From NCBI GenBank assembly GCA_951804985.1, contig OX638135.1:37340024-37404023 (forward strand): a DNA stretch of 64,000 nt, read 5' to 3'. Numbering within the stretch: position 1 is the first letter of the stretch; the number at the start of each line of letters is the position of its first letter. Under the pieces are notes generated by a model. It saw only the letters and a list, made by a program, of their open reading frames with translations. It was not told the DNA's origin and made no database searches. Of this stretch, positions 11,768-22,667 are shown piece by piece. The translations under genes were made by a program, and so were the position numbers. The stretch comes from Dryomyza anilis (taxonomy: Eukaryota; Arthropoda; Insecta; Diptera; Dryomyzidae).

Positions 11768-13142
11768 CACGCAAAAAAAAAAAATATGGTTGTGGTGATC
11801 ATATTTGATGGGAATCATACTATGATTGGGGGTTATGGTTGTAGGAAATCATATAATTTGTCTAATATGATCCTCAGTGACAATATTGCGTACAATAATA
11901 TGATCCTCAGTAACAATAGTACGATTTTTTACTACCATACCATGGTCCTCAGTGGCCATACGCCGATTTCATAGAACCATACTGTGGTTTTCAGTGACCA
12001 TACTATGGTTGTGAGTGACCATTCTATGGTTGTGAGAGACCATACTATGGTTGTGAGTGACTATAGTATGGTTGTTAGTGACCATAGTATGGTTGTCAGT
12101 GACCATAGTATGGTTGTCAGTGACCATACTATGGTTATCAGTGACCATACTATGGTTGTCAGTGACCATATTATGGTTGTGAGTGACCATACTATGGTTG
12201 TCAGTGACCATATTATGGTTGTGAGTGACCATACTATGGTTGTGAGTGACCATACTATGGTTGTGAGTGACCAAAGTATGATTCCACACAACTATACTAA
12301 GGTTGTCAGTAATCGTATTTCGATTTCATACAAACATACTATAGTCCTACGTGACCAGTGATCATATTATTATATTATGATTATCCTAAATTCCTGAAAA
12401 AGCACATGTTTAATAAATGATTATTTTATCTACATTTTTTATTATATAAGTATATATTTTTAAACAAAAGACAATGCGAAGCTGTGCTTGTAATTCGCAT
12501 CGTTCGAGTTTTATAGTGCACAAGAACTTTCGTGTAGAGTACAGCGTCACCGTCATGAAGTTGACAATGCGAGCACACGAATAATCACTGAAATTTGTTA
12601 TACACATTTGTATTAAACACGAGCAGTTAATGTTATATATAGAAATTTGTTTGAACTATATTGTCTTCATATTAAGCATTTACAATTAACGTTTTAACTT
12701 TCGGATATATATTTATTTTTAATAATGATGTTTTAAACATTAAAAGACACTTTGTCACGATAAAAAAAACTCGACTGAACACCGCCATAGCCAACATCAA
12801 AGTGAGTAAGAGAGAGCAAAATATGCCAGTAAGTTAGAATTCTATGGTGGTAAATAATAAATTACTATATTATCATCAGTCTATATCATTGTATGATTAG
12901 TACTGACCAAACTTTGTTCGTGGTAGTCATTATCGTAATCATAACATGGTTCTTATCAACCATGTTTTGGTTTTTCAGAAATGCAATCATATTATAATAA
13001 ATTGTCTACTATAATATGATTTTAGCGACCTTATTATTGTTGAAATAAAATACTATACTTTGATTGTGACAACCATGTAGGATTGTAAAGACCATGGCAT
13101 GGTTGTCGCAATTATGTTGCAACCATATTATTTCTCTGCGTG
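11768..13142. mobile_element. Word-repeat MITE (ACTATGGTTGT word), copy A
   Basis: A 1,375-bp element with termini CACGCAAAAAAAAAAAATAT and ...TTATTTCTCTGCGTG, flanked by TA (11766-11767 and 13143-13144). Repeat B copy 1 near 5210 (inverted ATATCAGTAATTTTTAA) has one TA here. The left part contains a long 21-bp minisatellite. The centre (about 12410-12840) has unique sequence shared with copy B at 20656-21816. No transposase frame. Confidence 0.8.
11984..12290. repeat. 21-bp minisatellite inside the MITE
   Basis: About 14-15 tandem units of roughly 21 bp, consensus ACTATGGTTGTSAGTGACCAT. Each unit contains the near-palindrome ACCATAGTATGGT. The unit length is a multiple of three, so both strands stay open for more than 100 codons (MVVSDHT repeats on +, VTHNHSM repeats on -). 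I read these frames as a by-product of the repeat and not as genes. Confidence 0.85.
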
Positions 13143-13433
13143 TAGTTTTAAATTTTTAATAATTTCCAAAAGAAAATATTTGGAAGCAGTTGGAAAATTT
13201 ACAAAATTTTATATAGCATAAAATTTACAAATAAATATAATCTGAGTAGAAAGTAATAGAAAAAAATTGAAAAAATTTTTAATATTTTTTTTTTTGTTGT
13301 ATTATCCCATTCTCCCATGTCTCGGAGACCTCCGATGCCTCGAAATTTTATAGAATAACTTCGAGAAAAAAGTTCGATCTCGTTGCTTTATCGATTCTAA
13401 TTTTTATAATTTCTCGTACATTAAATATCATTG

Positions 13434-13787
13434 GCTGCATTCAGCGATCTCAGCAGTTGTGGAACTGTTGAGTAATTTTCGCTTGAATGGCATTTTACTC
13501 TCAACATGTTTAGTGAGCGGTCGCCATTTTTTTCCAGCATGAAATTTTTACGCTACATTTGCGCTGCCTTTGTTATCGATGACATTTTAACTCAAATATT
13601 TACAAACAAAAATGAAATTTAGATTGGAAAAAGATTTTTTCAATTTTTAATGAGTTGTACGCAACTTTAATAAAATATTAATATTAAATTCATTTGTAAA
13701 TTAATAGATGAGGTAGCGGTGCATTCAATGAAAGTGAGTGATTAGTTAGTGAGCAGTCTCGCAGCTGTTGAGGTCGCTGAATGCAGC
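13434..13787. mobile_element. MITE with GCTGCATTCAGCGA terminal inverted repeats
   Basis: A 354-bp element with ends GCTGCATTCAGCGATCTCAG and ...GAGGTCGCTGAATGCAGC, flanked by CATTG on both sides. Repeat B copy 1 near 2560 reads AATCATTGAC with one CATTG, when inverted. The duplication is 5 bp if the TIR starts at GCTGC, shorter if it starts one base earlier. Superfamily not assigned. Confidence 0.75.
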
Positions 13788-13892
13788 CATTGACCAGATA
13801 CGATAAATAAACGATGCGATAATCGATATCGTAATATTTTTCGAAGCAATATAGAATTTTGATCATTTTTTTCATCGATATTGTTTGTTACG

Positions 13893-14521
13893 CGCAGATT
13901 TAAAAATCAAGCTCTGAAACTTGAATAAACGAAAAATTAAATTAACATTCGGAAGATAGGTGTCATCGGCATGCGTGGTTCTATCATCTATCTTCACGAG
14001 AGCGCATAAACATATATATTTACTTCATGCCATAAAAAAAAAAACAAAAAATTTAGTAAACAATGAGAAATAATACAAAGGTTTGAAAACATAACAAATT
14101 CCGAAAGAGTTGACTTGATGACTGTCACATTGAATGCACTTTTCCCTCCCACTAATATTATTCTAAGGGAATAACATACGCCTGTGGTAATCTAAGCACT
14201 CTGCGTTTTTACGATCACCCCTAGTTATATATTGCTTACTTAACTAACCACATATCAATTTAGTTTGCATTCCTTTAATTACAAAATTATGGCGTACATG
14301 TTTAAATTTACAATTTATTATAAAGAATGTTGAGAAAAATACAATAATACAAGTAAAAATTTTGCATGTCTTAAATTTTAAATTTAGCTTAAGTTTAGAT
14401 ATTAATATTACTTTTAAGTAGGTGTTCTGTTAGTTCGTATGTCTTTCCTGTTTTATATTAGTTTTTTTTTTTTGTATCATAATGTAGGAAGGTATTATGA
14501 AATAAGGATTAATTTAATTGT
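13893..14521. other. Possible host sequence (3' flank of the candidate exon)
   Basis: Mostly AT-rich with no element recognised. On the minus strand it lies downstream of the candidate terminal exon and would hold its 3' UTR. An AATAAA on the minus strand occurs near 14310-14325. Confidence 0.35.
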
Positions 14522-14616
14522 TTACATACTTTGTTCCACGGTTGTTAATAACGTTGATGTTCTCTTAATATTCTTGATGATCTTCTCGAGGTAGTGCGCA
14601 CCAGCTGGAGAGGTTT
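14522..14616 (-). CDS. Candidate terminal exon of an unrecognised host gene
   Basis: On the minus strand a pyrimidine-rich tract ending TTTACAG is followed by an open segment of 31 codons ending in TAA at 14522-14524. The frame reads TSPAGAHYLEKIIKNIKR and then STLLTTVEQSM. Codons are GC-rich at third positions (GCG CAC TAC CTC GAG AAG ATC ATC AAG), unlike the AT-rich surroundings, which argues for real coding sequence under selection. I do not recognise the protein. No upstream exon is identifiable within the window, and the next 2 kb upstream (on this strand) is filled with DINE-1-like insertions that would be intronic. Confidence 0.4.
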
Positions 14617-14723
14617 CTGTAAATAGAGGTTTAGATTAATTTATTTAAGAAAATTCATATATTTATATATGCGTGGTCAAAGTTCTCTCTTAAACTCATG
14701 TTGGTGTATTTTTTGTCTCTCTT

Positions 14724-14892
14724 TATACCCTACACTAAGAGTGAAAGGGTATATTCAGTTTGGTACGCCGTTTGTAACACCCAGAAGGAAGCATCTCCGG
14801 TATGGAAAAGTATATATATTCTTGATCAGCATGACCTCCTGAGTCGATTTAGCGATGTCCGTCTGTCCGTCTGTCTGTCCGTCTGTCTGTCC

Positions 14893-14930
<38 letters not shown>

Positions 14931-15463
14931 TGAAATCCCTACTACTTTTAAAATTGAAGAGCTAGATAAATGAAACTTATAACTTAGATTACTAATATAC
15001 CTACGCTGTATGGGCGAGATCGGTCCATTGTGACCTATGATCCGACCACTTATGTTCAAATACCTCATATAAAATGTACATATAAAGATCAATTTTTATG
15101 TATACGTGCTTAGGTAAACTTTTTTGGTCAAATATATATTGACATCATGTTCAAATACATGATAATAAAGTTTTCCGGAGAAAAGACTTGTGGTTCACAA
15201 AAAAAAAAATCGAAATTCGGTACACCTACCCATTTGTAAATATGGGTATCAAATGAATGGAAATTCTTCAGCGATTGAATGTTTGTAGTTATTTTCAGGA
15301 TTCGTATACCCTGGTGACCTATATATCACTTTGAATGGTAACCACACATATGTGTAGGGTATTTATAGTCGGCTTAGACCGACTATAATTTTGATAATCC
15401 TAACTATCATAATTACACCTACTTTAAAATTTCCCATGTGATCTAACCTTCCCAACTGGGTTT
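14724..15463 (+). mobile_element. DINE-1-like element, copy 3
   Basis: Full-length type. The GTCT/GTCC core at about 14860-14930 is longer than in copy 2, and the stretch CGAAAAAATTGG after the core is missing. Ends CTTCCCAACTGG. Confidence 0.8.
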
Positions 15464-15659
15464 TTTTGTTATTGCCATCCTTCATTCATTAATTTTATAT
15501 TCAATTTTATATTCAATTTTAAGTTCGTCTCTTAAGTCTAAGTTCGTGTAGTTATTCTATTGTTGTTGTATATAGTTAGTTATGCATGCATTTTACACCA
15601 GGTATTAATAATTACAAATTTTAAACGATTGATATGAATACGTTATTCATTATATAATT

Positions 15660-16402
15660 ATACCCTACACTAAGAGTGAAAGGGTATATTCAGTTTGGTA
15701 CGCCGTTTGTAACACCCAGAAGAAAGCATCTCCGGTATGGAAAAGTATGTATATTCTTGATCAGCATGACCTCCTGAGTCGATTTAGCGATGTCCGTCTG
15801 TCCGTCTGTCTGTCTGTCCGTCTGTCTGTCCGTCTGTCTGTCTGTCTGTCTGTCTGTTGAAATCCCTAAGACTTTTAAAATTGAAGAGCTAGATAAATGA
15901 AACTTATAACTTAGATTACTAATATACCTACGCTGTATGTGCGAAAAAATTGGCGAGATCGGTCCATGGTGACCTATGATCCGACCACTTATGTTCAAAT
16001 ACCACATATAAAATGTACATATAAAGATCAATTTTTATGTATACGTGCTTAGGTAAACTTTGTTGGTCAAATATATATTGACATCATGCTCAAATACATG
16101 ATAATAATGTTTTCCGGCGAAAAGACTTGTGGTTCACAAAAAAAAAATCGAAATTCGGTACACCTACCCATTTGTAAATATGGGTATCAAATGAATGGAA
16201 ATTCTTCAGCGATTGAATGTTTGTAGTTATTTTCAGGATTCGTATACCCTGGTGACCTATATATCACTTTGAATGGTAACCACACATATGTGTAGGGTAT
16301 TTATAGTCGGCTTAGACCGACTATAATTTTGATAATCCTAACTATCATAATTACACCTACTTTAAAATTTCCCATGTGATCTAACCTTCCCAACTGGTTT
16401 TA
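15660..16402 (+). mobile_element. DINE-1-like element, copy 4
   Basis: Full-length type, same orientation as copy 3 and only about 200 bp from it. Its unique part is almost identical to copy 2 (5632-6366), while the GTCT core length differs. Confidence 0.8.
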
Positions 16403-17214
16403 ATTCAAGTTAATTTAATTTTAAATTTATTTTAGTTCTTAGTCAAACAGAAATATGAAACAAATCGAACTAGGAATATTTGGTTATTCTTAATTAATAA
16501 ACTTTGAACTTTCTCCTCTCCGCGAGCTTGAATGCTCCCTCGTGTTTGGTTGTTACGCTGCACAGTGTGCCCAAACGCTCTTAAATCGGGTGAAATTCAG
16601 TATTGTCGGAACCACTCAACCGATTTTAAAAATTTAAAAAGTGTTGTACAGAGAGAACTTGAGAGAACTTAAGTTTTGAAGTTTGTATCTTTAATAGTTA
16701 TGGAGATACAAATCAGTAAATTGGAAAATTTTTTCATGAAAAATCTTTTAAAAATTGTAAAATATCCAAAAGTTATCTGATTTTTGTTTATGGAAAGCTT
16801 ACATTGAGATCTAAAAAAGTTTTAAAGATATACTCTTGAACATGATATTTTTTTTCAATTTTTGAAGACTTTACTTTACATATTTTTACATAGATTGTTC
16901 ATTTTATCATAAAATCAAAATATGAATAAGGGACTGTAACAATTAATTAACACATAAAGCATAAACTGAAAACCGTTTAAGTGGTTAAGTAAATATAAAA
17001 TTGCATAATCAAAATTTTTTTTATTTCCCATTTTTTATTTTTTTTTTTGGAAAATTTGACTTTTACGGAAATCTCCGTAAGTTTTTTTTTCTTCAGTAAC
17101 ATGTATTTTTGTTATATTTTTTTGATAGATAACATTCCTGAGAATCTTTTAAATGATAAAACTTATCCAAAATGTATTTAACCAATCTGACAACACTGGT
17201 CAAAGTTCAATTTT

Positions 17215-17383
17215 TATACCCTACACTAAGAGTGAAAGGGTATATTCAGTTTGGTACGCCGTTTGTAACACCCAGAAGGAAGCATCTCCGGTAAGAAAAA
17301 GTATATATATTCTTGATCAGCATGACCTCCTGAGTCGATTTAGCGATGTCTGTCCGTCTGTCCGTCTGTCTGTCTGACTGTCC

Positions 17384-17438
<55 letters not shown>

Positions 17439-18002
17439 CGTCCGTCCGTCTGTCTGTTGAAATCCCTACTACTTTTAAAATTGAAGAGCTAGATAAATGA
17501 AACTTATAACTTAGATTACTAATATACCTACGCTGTATGTGCGAAAAAATTGGCGAGATCGGTCCACTGTGACCTATGATCCGACCACTTATGTTCAAAT
17601 ACCTCATATAAAATGTACATATAAAGATCAATTTTTATGTATACGTGCTTAGGTAAACTTTTTTGGTCAAATATATATTGATATCATGCTCAAATACATG
17701 ATAATAATGTTTTCCGGCGAAAAGACTTGTGGTTCACAAAAAAAAAATCGAAATTCGGTACACCTACCCATTTGTAAATATGGGTATCAAATGAATGGAA
17801 ATTCTTCAGCGATTGAATGTTTGTAGTTATTTTCAGGATTCGTATACCCTGGTGACCTATATATCACTTTGAATGGTAACCACACATATGTGTAGGGTAT
17901 TTATAGTCGGTTTAGACCGACTATAATTTTGATAATCCTAACTATCATAATTACACCTACTTTAAAATTTCCCATGTGATCTAACCTTCCCAACTGGTTT
18001 TA
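17215..18002 (+). mobile_element. DINE-1-like element, copy 5, inside the foldback
   Basis: Full-length type with a long GTCT/GTCC core (about 17350-17458). It interrupts the left arm: ACACTGGTCAAAGTTCAA on the left continues in the right arm (inverted, about 19675-19700) without the insertion. Confidence 0.85.
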
Positions 18003-19002
18003 ATTTTTTTTTTTTACTTTGACCCCCTGCAGAAAAGTCGAAACAGTTTTAAGGGCGAGTTATTTTTACGTATTTTTGACCCTTACTTATTTTTTGCCCG
18101 GCGAAGTATATGTGCAGGGAAGTATTTTTTCCCAAAATACTCATTTTTTGAAGAGACTTAGATTAAAACCGGTATATCTCACTTTATAATAAAATAAAAT
18201 ATTTTAATAAAGCATAAGTACATAAAACTATTGTATATTAGGTAAAAGTTTTATGATGATAAGGTCAATACTTATTTAGATATATTCAATTTTTCTACAT
18301 TTTTATTTTTTTATTTTTCTTCTTTTTCAAAAAAAAATGTTTAGAAACTATATACACATTGTCTGTATATTCGCCACATAGATCCCTTGAAATCTTTTCT
18401 TTTCAATGATACCAAACATTTATATATTTACCTTACATATTGGTGCAAAATGTCATATTAATTGACATCATATTCATCAAAATTTCGTATTTTTTCATTT
18501 TATTTTGATTTTGCACACCTGCAGAAAAGTTTTCAAAGCTCAACGTAAAAATCTTCTAAACATTTTTTAACCTTACTTATTTTTTGCCCGTCGAAGTATA
18601 CGTGCAGAGCAACATTATTTTTGGAAATATAAATTTTTTAAAAGGACTTGTCATAAAACCGTTATATCTACCTGTAAAAAGTATATATTACCAAATTATT
18701 TTTTATAAGTTCGAAGTATATAAAGTTAGTATTTAATCGGCAAAAGTTTCATGATGATAGAGTTAACTATTGTTTAGATATGTTCAATCAAATTCAATGT
18801 TAGTTTTGCATAATTTCCCATACGAAATACAAAATTGTCTACACCAGAATCCAATTTTGTATTTCGTATGGGAAATTATGCAAAACTAAAATTTGATTGA
18901 ATATATCTAAATAAGTATTAACCTTATCATCATAAAACTTTTACCTCATATACAATAGTTTTATGTACTTATGCTTCATTGAAACATTTTTAGGAATTTT
19001 AA

Positions 19003-19411
19003 GATATTGTCTTAACGTGTTCAATGTCCAGTCGGTACAAATTGCGTGTTTTGTACCAACAAATAAAACAGCAAACAAACTACGTATTTGATTCTGTGGA
19101 AACTCTGCAAATTGCTGCACGCAACAACAACTTTGGCAAAATCTTGAGTTGATGCAGTTTTTACATTTTTGCTTTTGGGTCTTTCTTCAATGCACATAAT
19201 TCTTATTGTGTTTATTGGAGAAGGACAACTGAGGCGACTTGAAATGTAGAATCTGCAGAGAAAGATCGCTGATGAAGGGGCTTGGCTGCCTCTGAAACAG
19301 CTGTACGATCTGCCACTCAATGCATTTTGCCAATTGTTTGCTCTTTTATTTGTTGGTACAAAACACCCAATTTGTATCGACTGGACCTTGAGCACGTTAA
19401 GACAATATCTT
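19003..19411. mobile_element. Small MITE with about 60-bp inverted repeats
   Basis: Ends GATATTGTCTTAACGTG and inverse CACGTTAAGACAATATC. The inverted repeats continue through GGTACAAATTG...TTGTACCAACAAATAAAA. It is present only in the right arm of the foldback. Because the flanks are also inverted, the exact end and target duplication cannot be fixed. Confidence 0.6.
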
Positions 19412-20234
19412 AAAATAATCAAAACAGGTCGTAAAACAAAAACAATTAATTTTTAGGAATATATTTATTATAACGTGAGATATACCGGTTTTAATCTAAG
19501 TCTCTTCAAAAAATGAGTATTTTGGGAAAAAATACTGCCCCGCACATATACTTCGCCGGGCAAAAAATAAGTAAGGGTCCAAAATAACTTGCCTTTAAAA
19601 CTGTTTACTTAAAATTTGACTTTCGCTTTGAAAACTTTTCTGCAGGGGATCAAAATCAAAAAAAAAAATTAAAACTTGAACTTTGACCAGTGTTGTCAGA
19701 TTGGTTAAGTACATTTTGGATAAGTTTTATCATTTAAAACTTACGGAGATTTCCGTAAAGTCAAAATTTCCAAAAAAAATTGAAAAAAGGGGAAATAAAA
19801 AAAATTTTCGAATTTACAATTCTATATTTACTAAACCACTTGAGATATTTTAAAACGGTTTTCAGTTTATGATTCAAAAATTAAAAAAAAAAATCATGTT
19901 CAAGTCTATATCTTTAAAACTAAACAAGATATTTTCTCATGTAAGCACATTTTTTTTAGATCTCAATGTAAGCTTTCCATAAACAAAAGAATTTTAAAAA
20001 TCGGATAACTTTTGGATTTTTTACAATTTTTGAAAGATTTTTCATGAAACAATTTTCAAATTTACTGATTTTTATCTCCATAACTATTAAAGATATAAAC
20101 TCCAATTTCAAAACATACTCCAATTTCAAAAGTTCTCTCTGTACAACACCTTTTAAATTTTTAAAATTGGTTGAGTGGTTCCGACAATACTGAATTTCAC
20201 CCGATTTAAGAGCGTTTGGGCACACTGTGCGCTG

Positions 20235-20655
20235 AAGGTCTCTTTGCGTGTGTAGCAATGCGGATCAGGGTTGGGTACTTCCTGGTATCGATTTTTCTGT
20301 GGGATAATGGTCACCTTGTGAAGGTAACAATGTAGATCAGGAACTGGATGCTTCCGGGTATCAAATTTGTACGACGATGGGTAATTAGCAATGTAGATAA
20401 GAGTTGGGTACTACCAGTTATTAAATTCTGGTATGTCGTGGTCGACTTACGAATGTGATAAGATTGCCCAGATTTTTGTGTACTTCAAGTCTTACGTCTT
20501 AAATTGCGTAATAAGAATATGTGAAATGAAGTTAAGATGCTGGTATCTTGTTGTTTAAAACGTTGTCGTTATTTATAATCAGATGACTTTTGTTCAGGTT
20601 TTTATAAAACTTTTATTAAATCTTTTTATTGTTGATTGCGACTATTTAAATGGTA
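20235..20655. repeat. Diverged short tandem units
   Basis: About three units of 75-85 bp at 20255-20425, each with a version of AGCAATGTAGATCAGGAACTGG, then KGGTACTTCC and TATC. The rest to 20655 shows nothing recognisable. Confidence 0.45.
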
Positions 20656-21816
20656 CACGCAGAGAAATATGGTTGCGACATGATTGCGATAACCATGTTA
20701 TGGTCTTAACAATCCTACATGGTTGTCACAATCAAAGTATTTTCAATTTTATTTCATCAATAATACGGTTGCTAAAATCATATTATAGTAGAAAATTTAT
20801 TATAATATGATTGTATTTCTGAAAAACCAAAATATGGTTGATAAGAACCATGTTATGATTACGATAAAGACTGCCACGAACAAAGTATGGTCAATACAAA
20901 TCAATCCATGATATAGACTGATCATAATATAGTAATTTTTTATTTACAACCATATAATTCTAACTTACTGGCATATTTTACTCTCTCTTACTCACTTTGA
21001 TGTCAACTATGGCGGTGTGCAGTCGAGTTTTTTTTTGCCGTGACAAAGTGTCTTTAAATGTTTAAAACATCATTCTAAAAAATAAACATATATCCGAAAG
21101 TTGAAACGTTAATTGTAAATGCTTAATATGAAGACAATATAGTTAAAACAAATTTCTATAAATAACATTAACTGCTCGTGTTTAAAACAAATGTGATTAA
21201 TCGTGTGATCGCGTTGTCAACTTCATGACGGTGACGCTGTACTTTACACGAAAGTTCTTGTGCACGATAAAACTCAAACGATGCTGTCCGGCAATTGCAA
21301 GCACAGCTTCATGGAGTTTGCAAAATTGTTGTAAAATAATCATCAATTAAACATGTGTCTTATTTATAATTTCTTTTCAAACCGTTTTTTCAGGAATAAT
21401 ATAATAATATGATCACTGGTCACGTAGGACCATAGTATGTTTCGATGAAATCGAAATACGATTACTGGCAACCTTAGTATGGTTGTGTGGAATCATAATA
21501 TGGTCACTGACAACCATAGTATGGTCACTGTCAACCATACTAATGGTCACTGACAACCATAGTATGGTCACTGACAACCATATTATGGTCACTTACAACC
21601 ACAGTATGGTTGTGTGAAATCGGTGTATGGTCACTAAGGACCCTGGTATGGTTGTAGAAAATCGTACTATTGTCACTGAGGATCATATTATGGTACTCAA
21701 TATTGTCACTGAGGATCATATTAAACAAATTATTTGATTTCTTACAACCAGAACCACCAATCATAGTATTATGTGCTTCAAATATGATCACCACAACCAT
21801 GTTTTTTCTCTACGTG
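20656..21816. mobile_element. Word-repeat MITE (ACTATGGTTGT word), copy B
   Basis: A 1,161-bp relative of 11768-13142 in inverse orientation. Termini CACGCAGAGAAATATGGTTG and ...CCATGTTTTTTCTCTACGTG, flanked by TA. It shares the central unique section (near 21160-21300, inverse of about 12470-12600) but has only about four to six of the 21-bp units near 21480-21600. The minisatellite has therefore expanded or contracted between copies. Confidence 0.8.
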
Positions 21817-21818
21817 TA

Positions 21819-22340
21819 GTAATTACTGTTTAATATCGATTCTACTTTGCAAATAACTTGGGTGTGCCATGCTCGATGGTTTTCTTGTCAAAGAAGCAAA
21901 ATCACGCGGTCAGTCAGAACAAACGTTATGTTGCATGGCATGATCGATTATCGGTACTTTTTTAAACTCTTCAATACACAGTGCAATGCAATGATCGGCA
22001 TGCAATTACTTTGTCATACTGTACGTATACACCTGCTACGTACATAGCTTGTATTGATTTCTGGTGATTACTATTTATTTCGGTGATTATAAAAATGTTT
22101 AAGTAGGTGAATTAGAATTTGTTTGGACCAATAACGATTTAATTATTTGTTATATATTTTTCTGTAAATGGCATGACAATATAACTTTTATTTATATAAT
22201 TTTGTGTATGCCTGTGCGTAGGGTTCTAATGAGTGATGTACATGTACTCATTTGCCGTAGACCAGACTATAAGTGTACGGTTAGCTACAGAGGTATCCCT
22301 TGCTATTATCGCGTGCCAATAATAGCAAGGGAAATAAATC
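21819..22340. other. No recognised feature
   Basis: AT-rich intergenic-like sequence with a small hairpin (CCCTTGCTATTATCGCGTGCCAATAATAGCAAGGG, about 22297-22331 in two halves). No coding or element signature identified. Confidence 0.4.
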
Positions 22341-22359
22341 TTGAAATAAATCCTCAACA

Positions 22360-22545
22360 TGTTCCGATTTCAAAAAAAAACTCGTACCGAGAAAACTCCG
22401 ACAAAACGCATCGATATCATGTAGTTCCAATTTGACGCTCGATATCGGTACGAGAAATTGTCCGATATCGTGTGATTTCTCCTTTTTCTCGCATTGATCT
22501 CGTAACGATTTCGAAACGAATGGCATGTTGGGTATTATTTCCTAG
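22360..22545 (-). repeat. Dispersed repeat B fragment, copy 3
   Basis: Inverse of 2281-2470, sharing CTCGTACCGAGAAAACTCCG and CATCGATATCATGTAGTTCC, with few differences. Confidence 0.7.
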
Positions 22546-22667
22546 TGGTTTTAGATGTTTTTTCTTTTTTTTTCGGTTTTTTTATAATTTTTTATTTTAA
22601 TTTTAATTGTTTTTATATAGTGAAATCACTATTCATATCGGTAATAATTTTGTCATTTGTAAATTTA

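Larger units (their letters stand above)
11180..13890. repeat. Dispersed repeat B, copy 2, with an inner palindrome
   Basis: Inverted relative to copy 1 at 2183-5290. The section 11180-11765 is itself an imperfect palindrome centred near 11410, using units such as ATAGCATAAAATTGCC and CCGATTCGGACAAATT. Copy 2 carries two insertions (11768-13142 and 13434-13787) and lacks three of those seen in copy 1, which gives reciprocal empty sites. Confidence 0.6.
16561..20229. mobile_element. Foldback element with CACAGTG ends (Transib/RAG-like termini)
   Basis: A 3.67-kb imperfect palindrome centred near 18848. It begins CACAGTGTGCCCAAACGCTC and ends with the inverse ...GTTTGGGCACACTGTG, flanked on both sides by CGCTG (16556-16560 and 20230-20234). 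The left arm carries a DINE-1-like insertion (17215-18002) and the right arm a small MITE (about 19003-19411). The other arm keeps the empty sequence in each case. Transib elements have termini resembling the RAG signal heptamer CACAGTG and make 5-bp GC-rich duplications. I infer membership from those two properties. No transposase frame remains. Confidence 0.65.

Noticed and set aside
11969..12361. Long open frames on both strands encoding MVVSDHT and VTHNHSM repeats
   Set aside because: They arise from a 21-bp minisatellite inside a MITE, so openness is forced by the repeat length.
14826..17631. Frames containing RQTDRQTDR repeats
   Set aside because: They are the GTCT microsatellite core of DINE-1-like elements read in translation.
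19021..19422. 133-residue minus-strand frame
   Set aside because: Lies across a small MITE with long inverted repeats and shows no similarity to a known protein.
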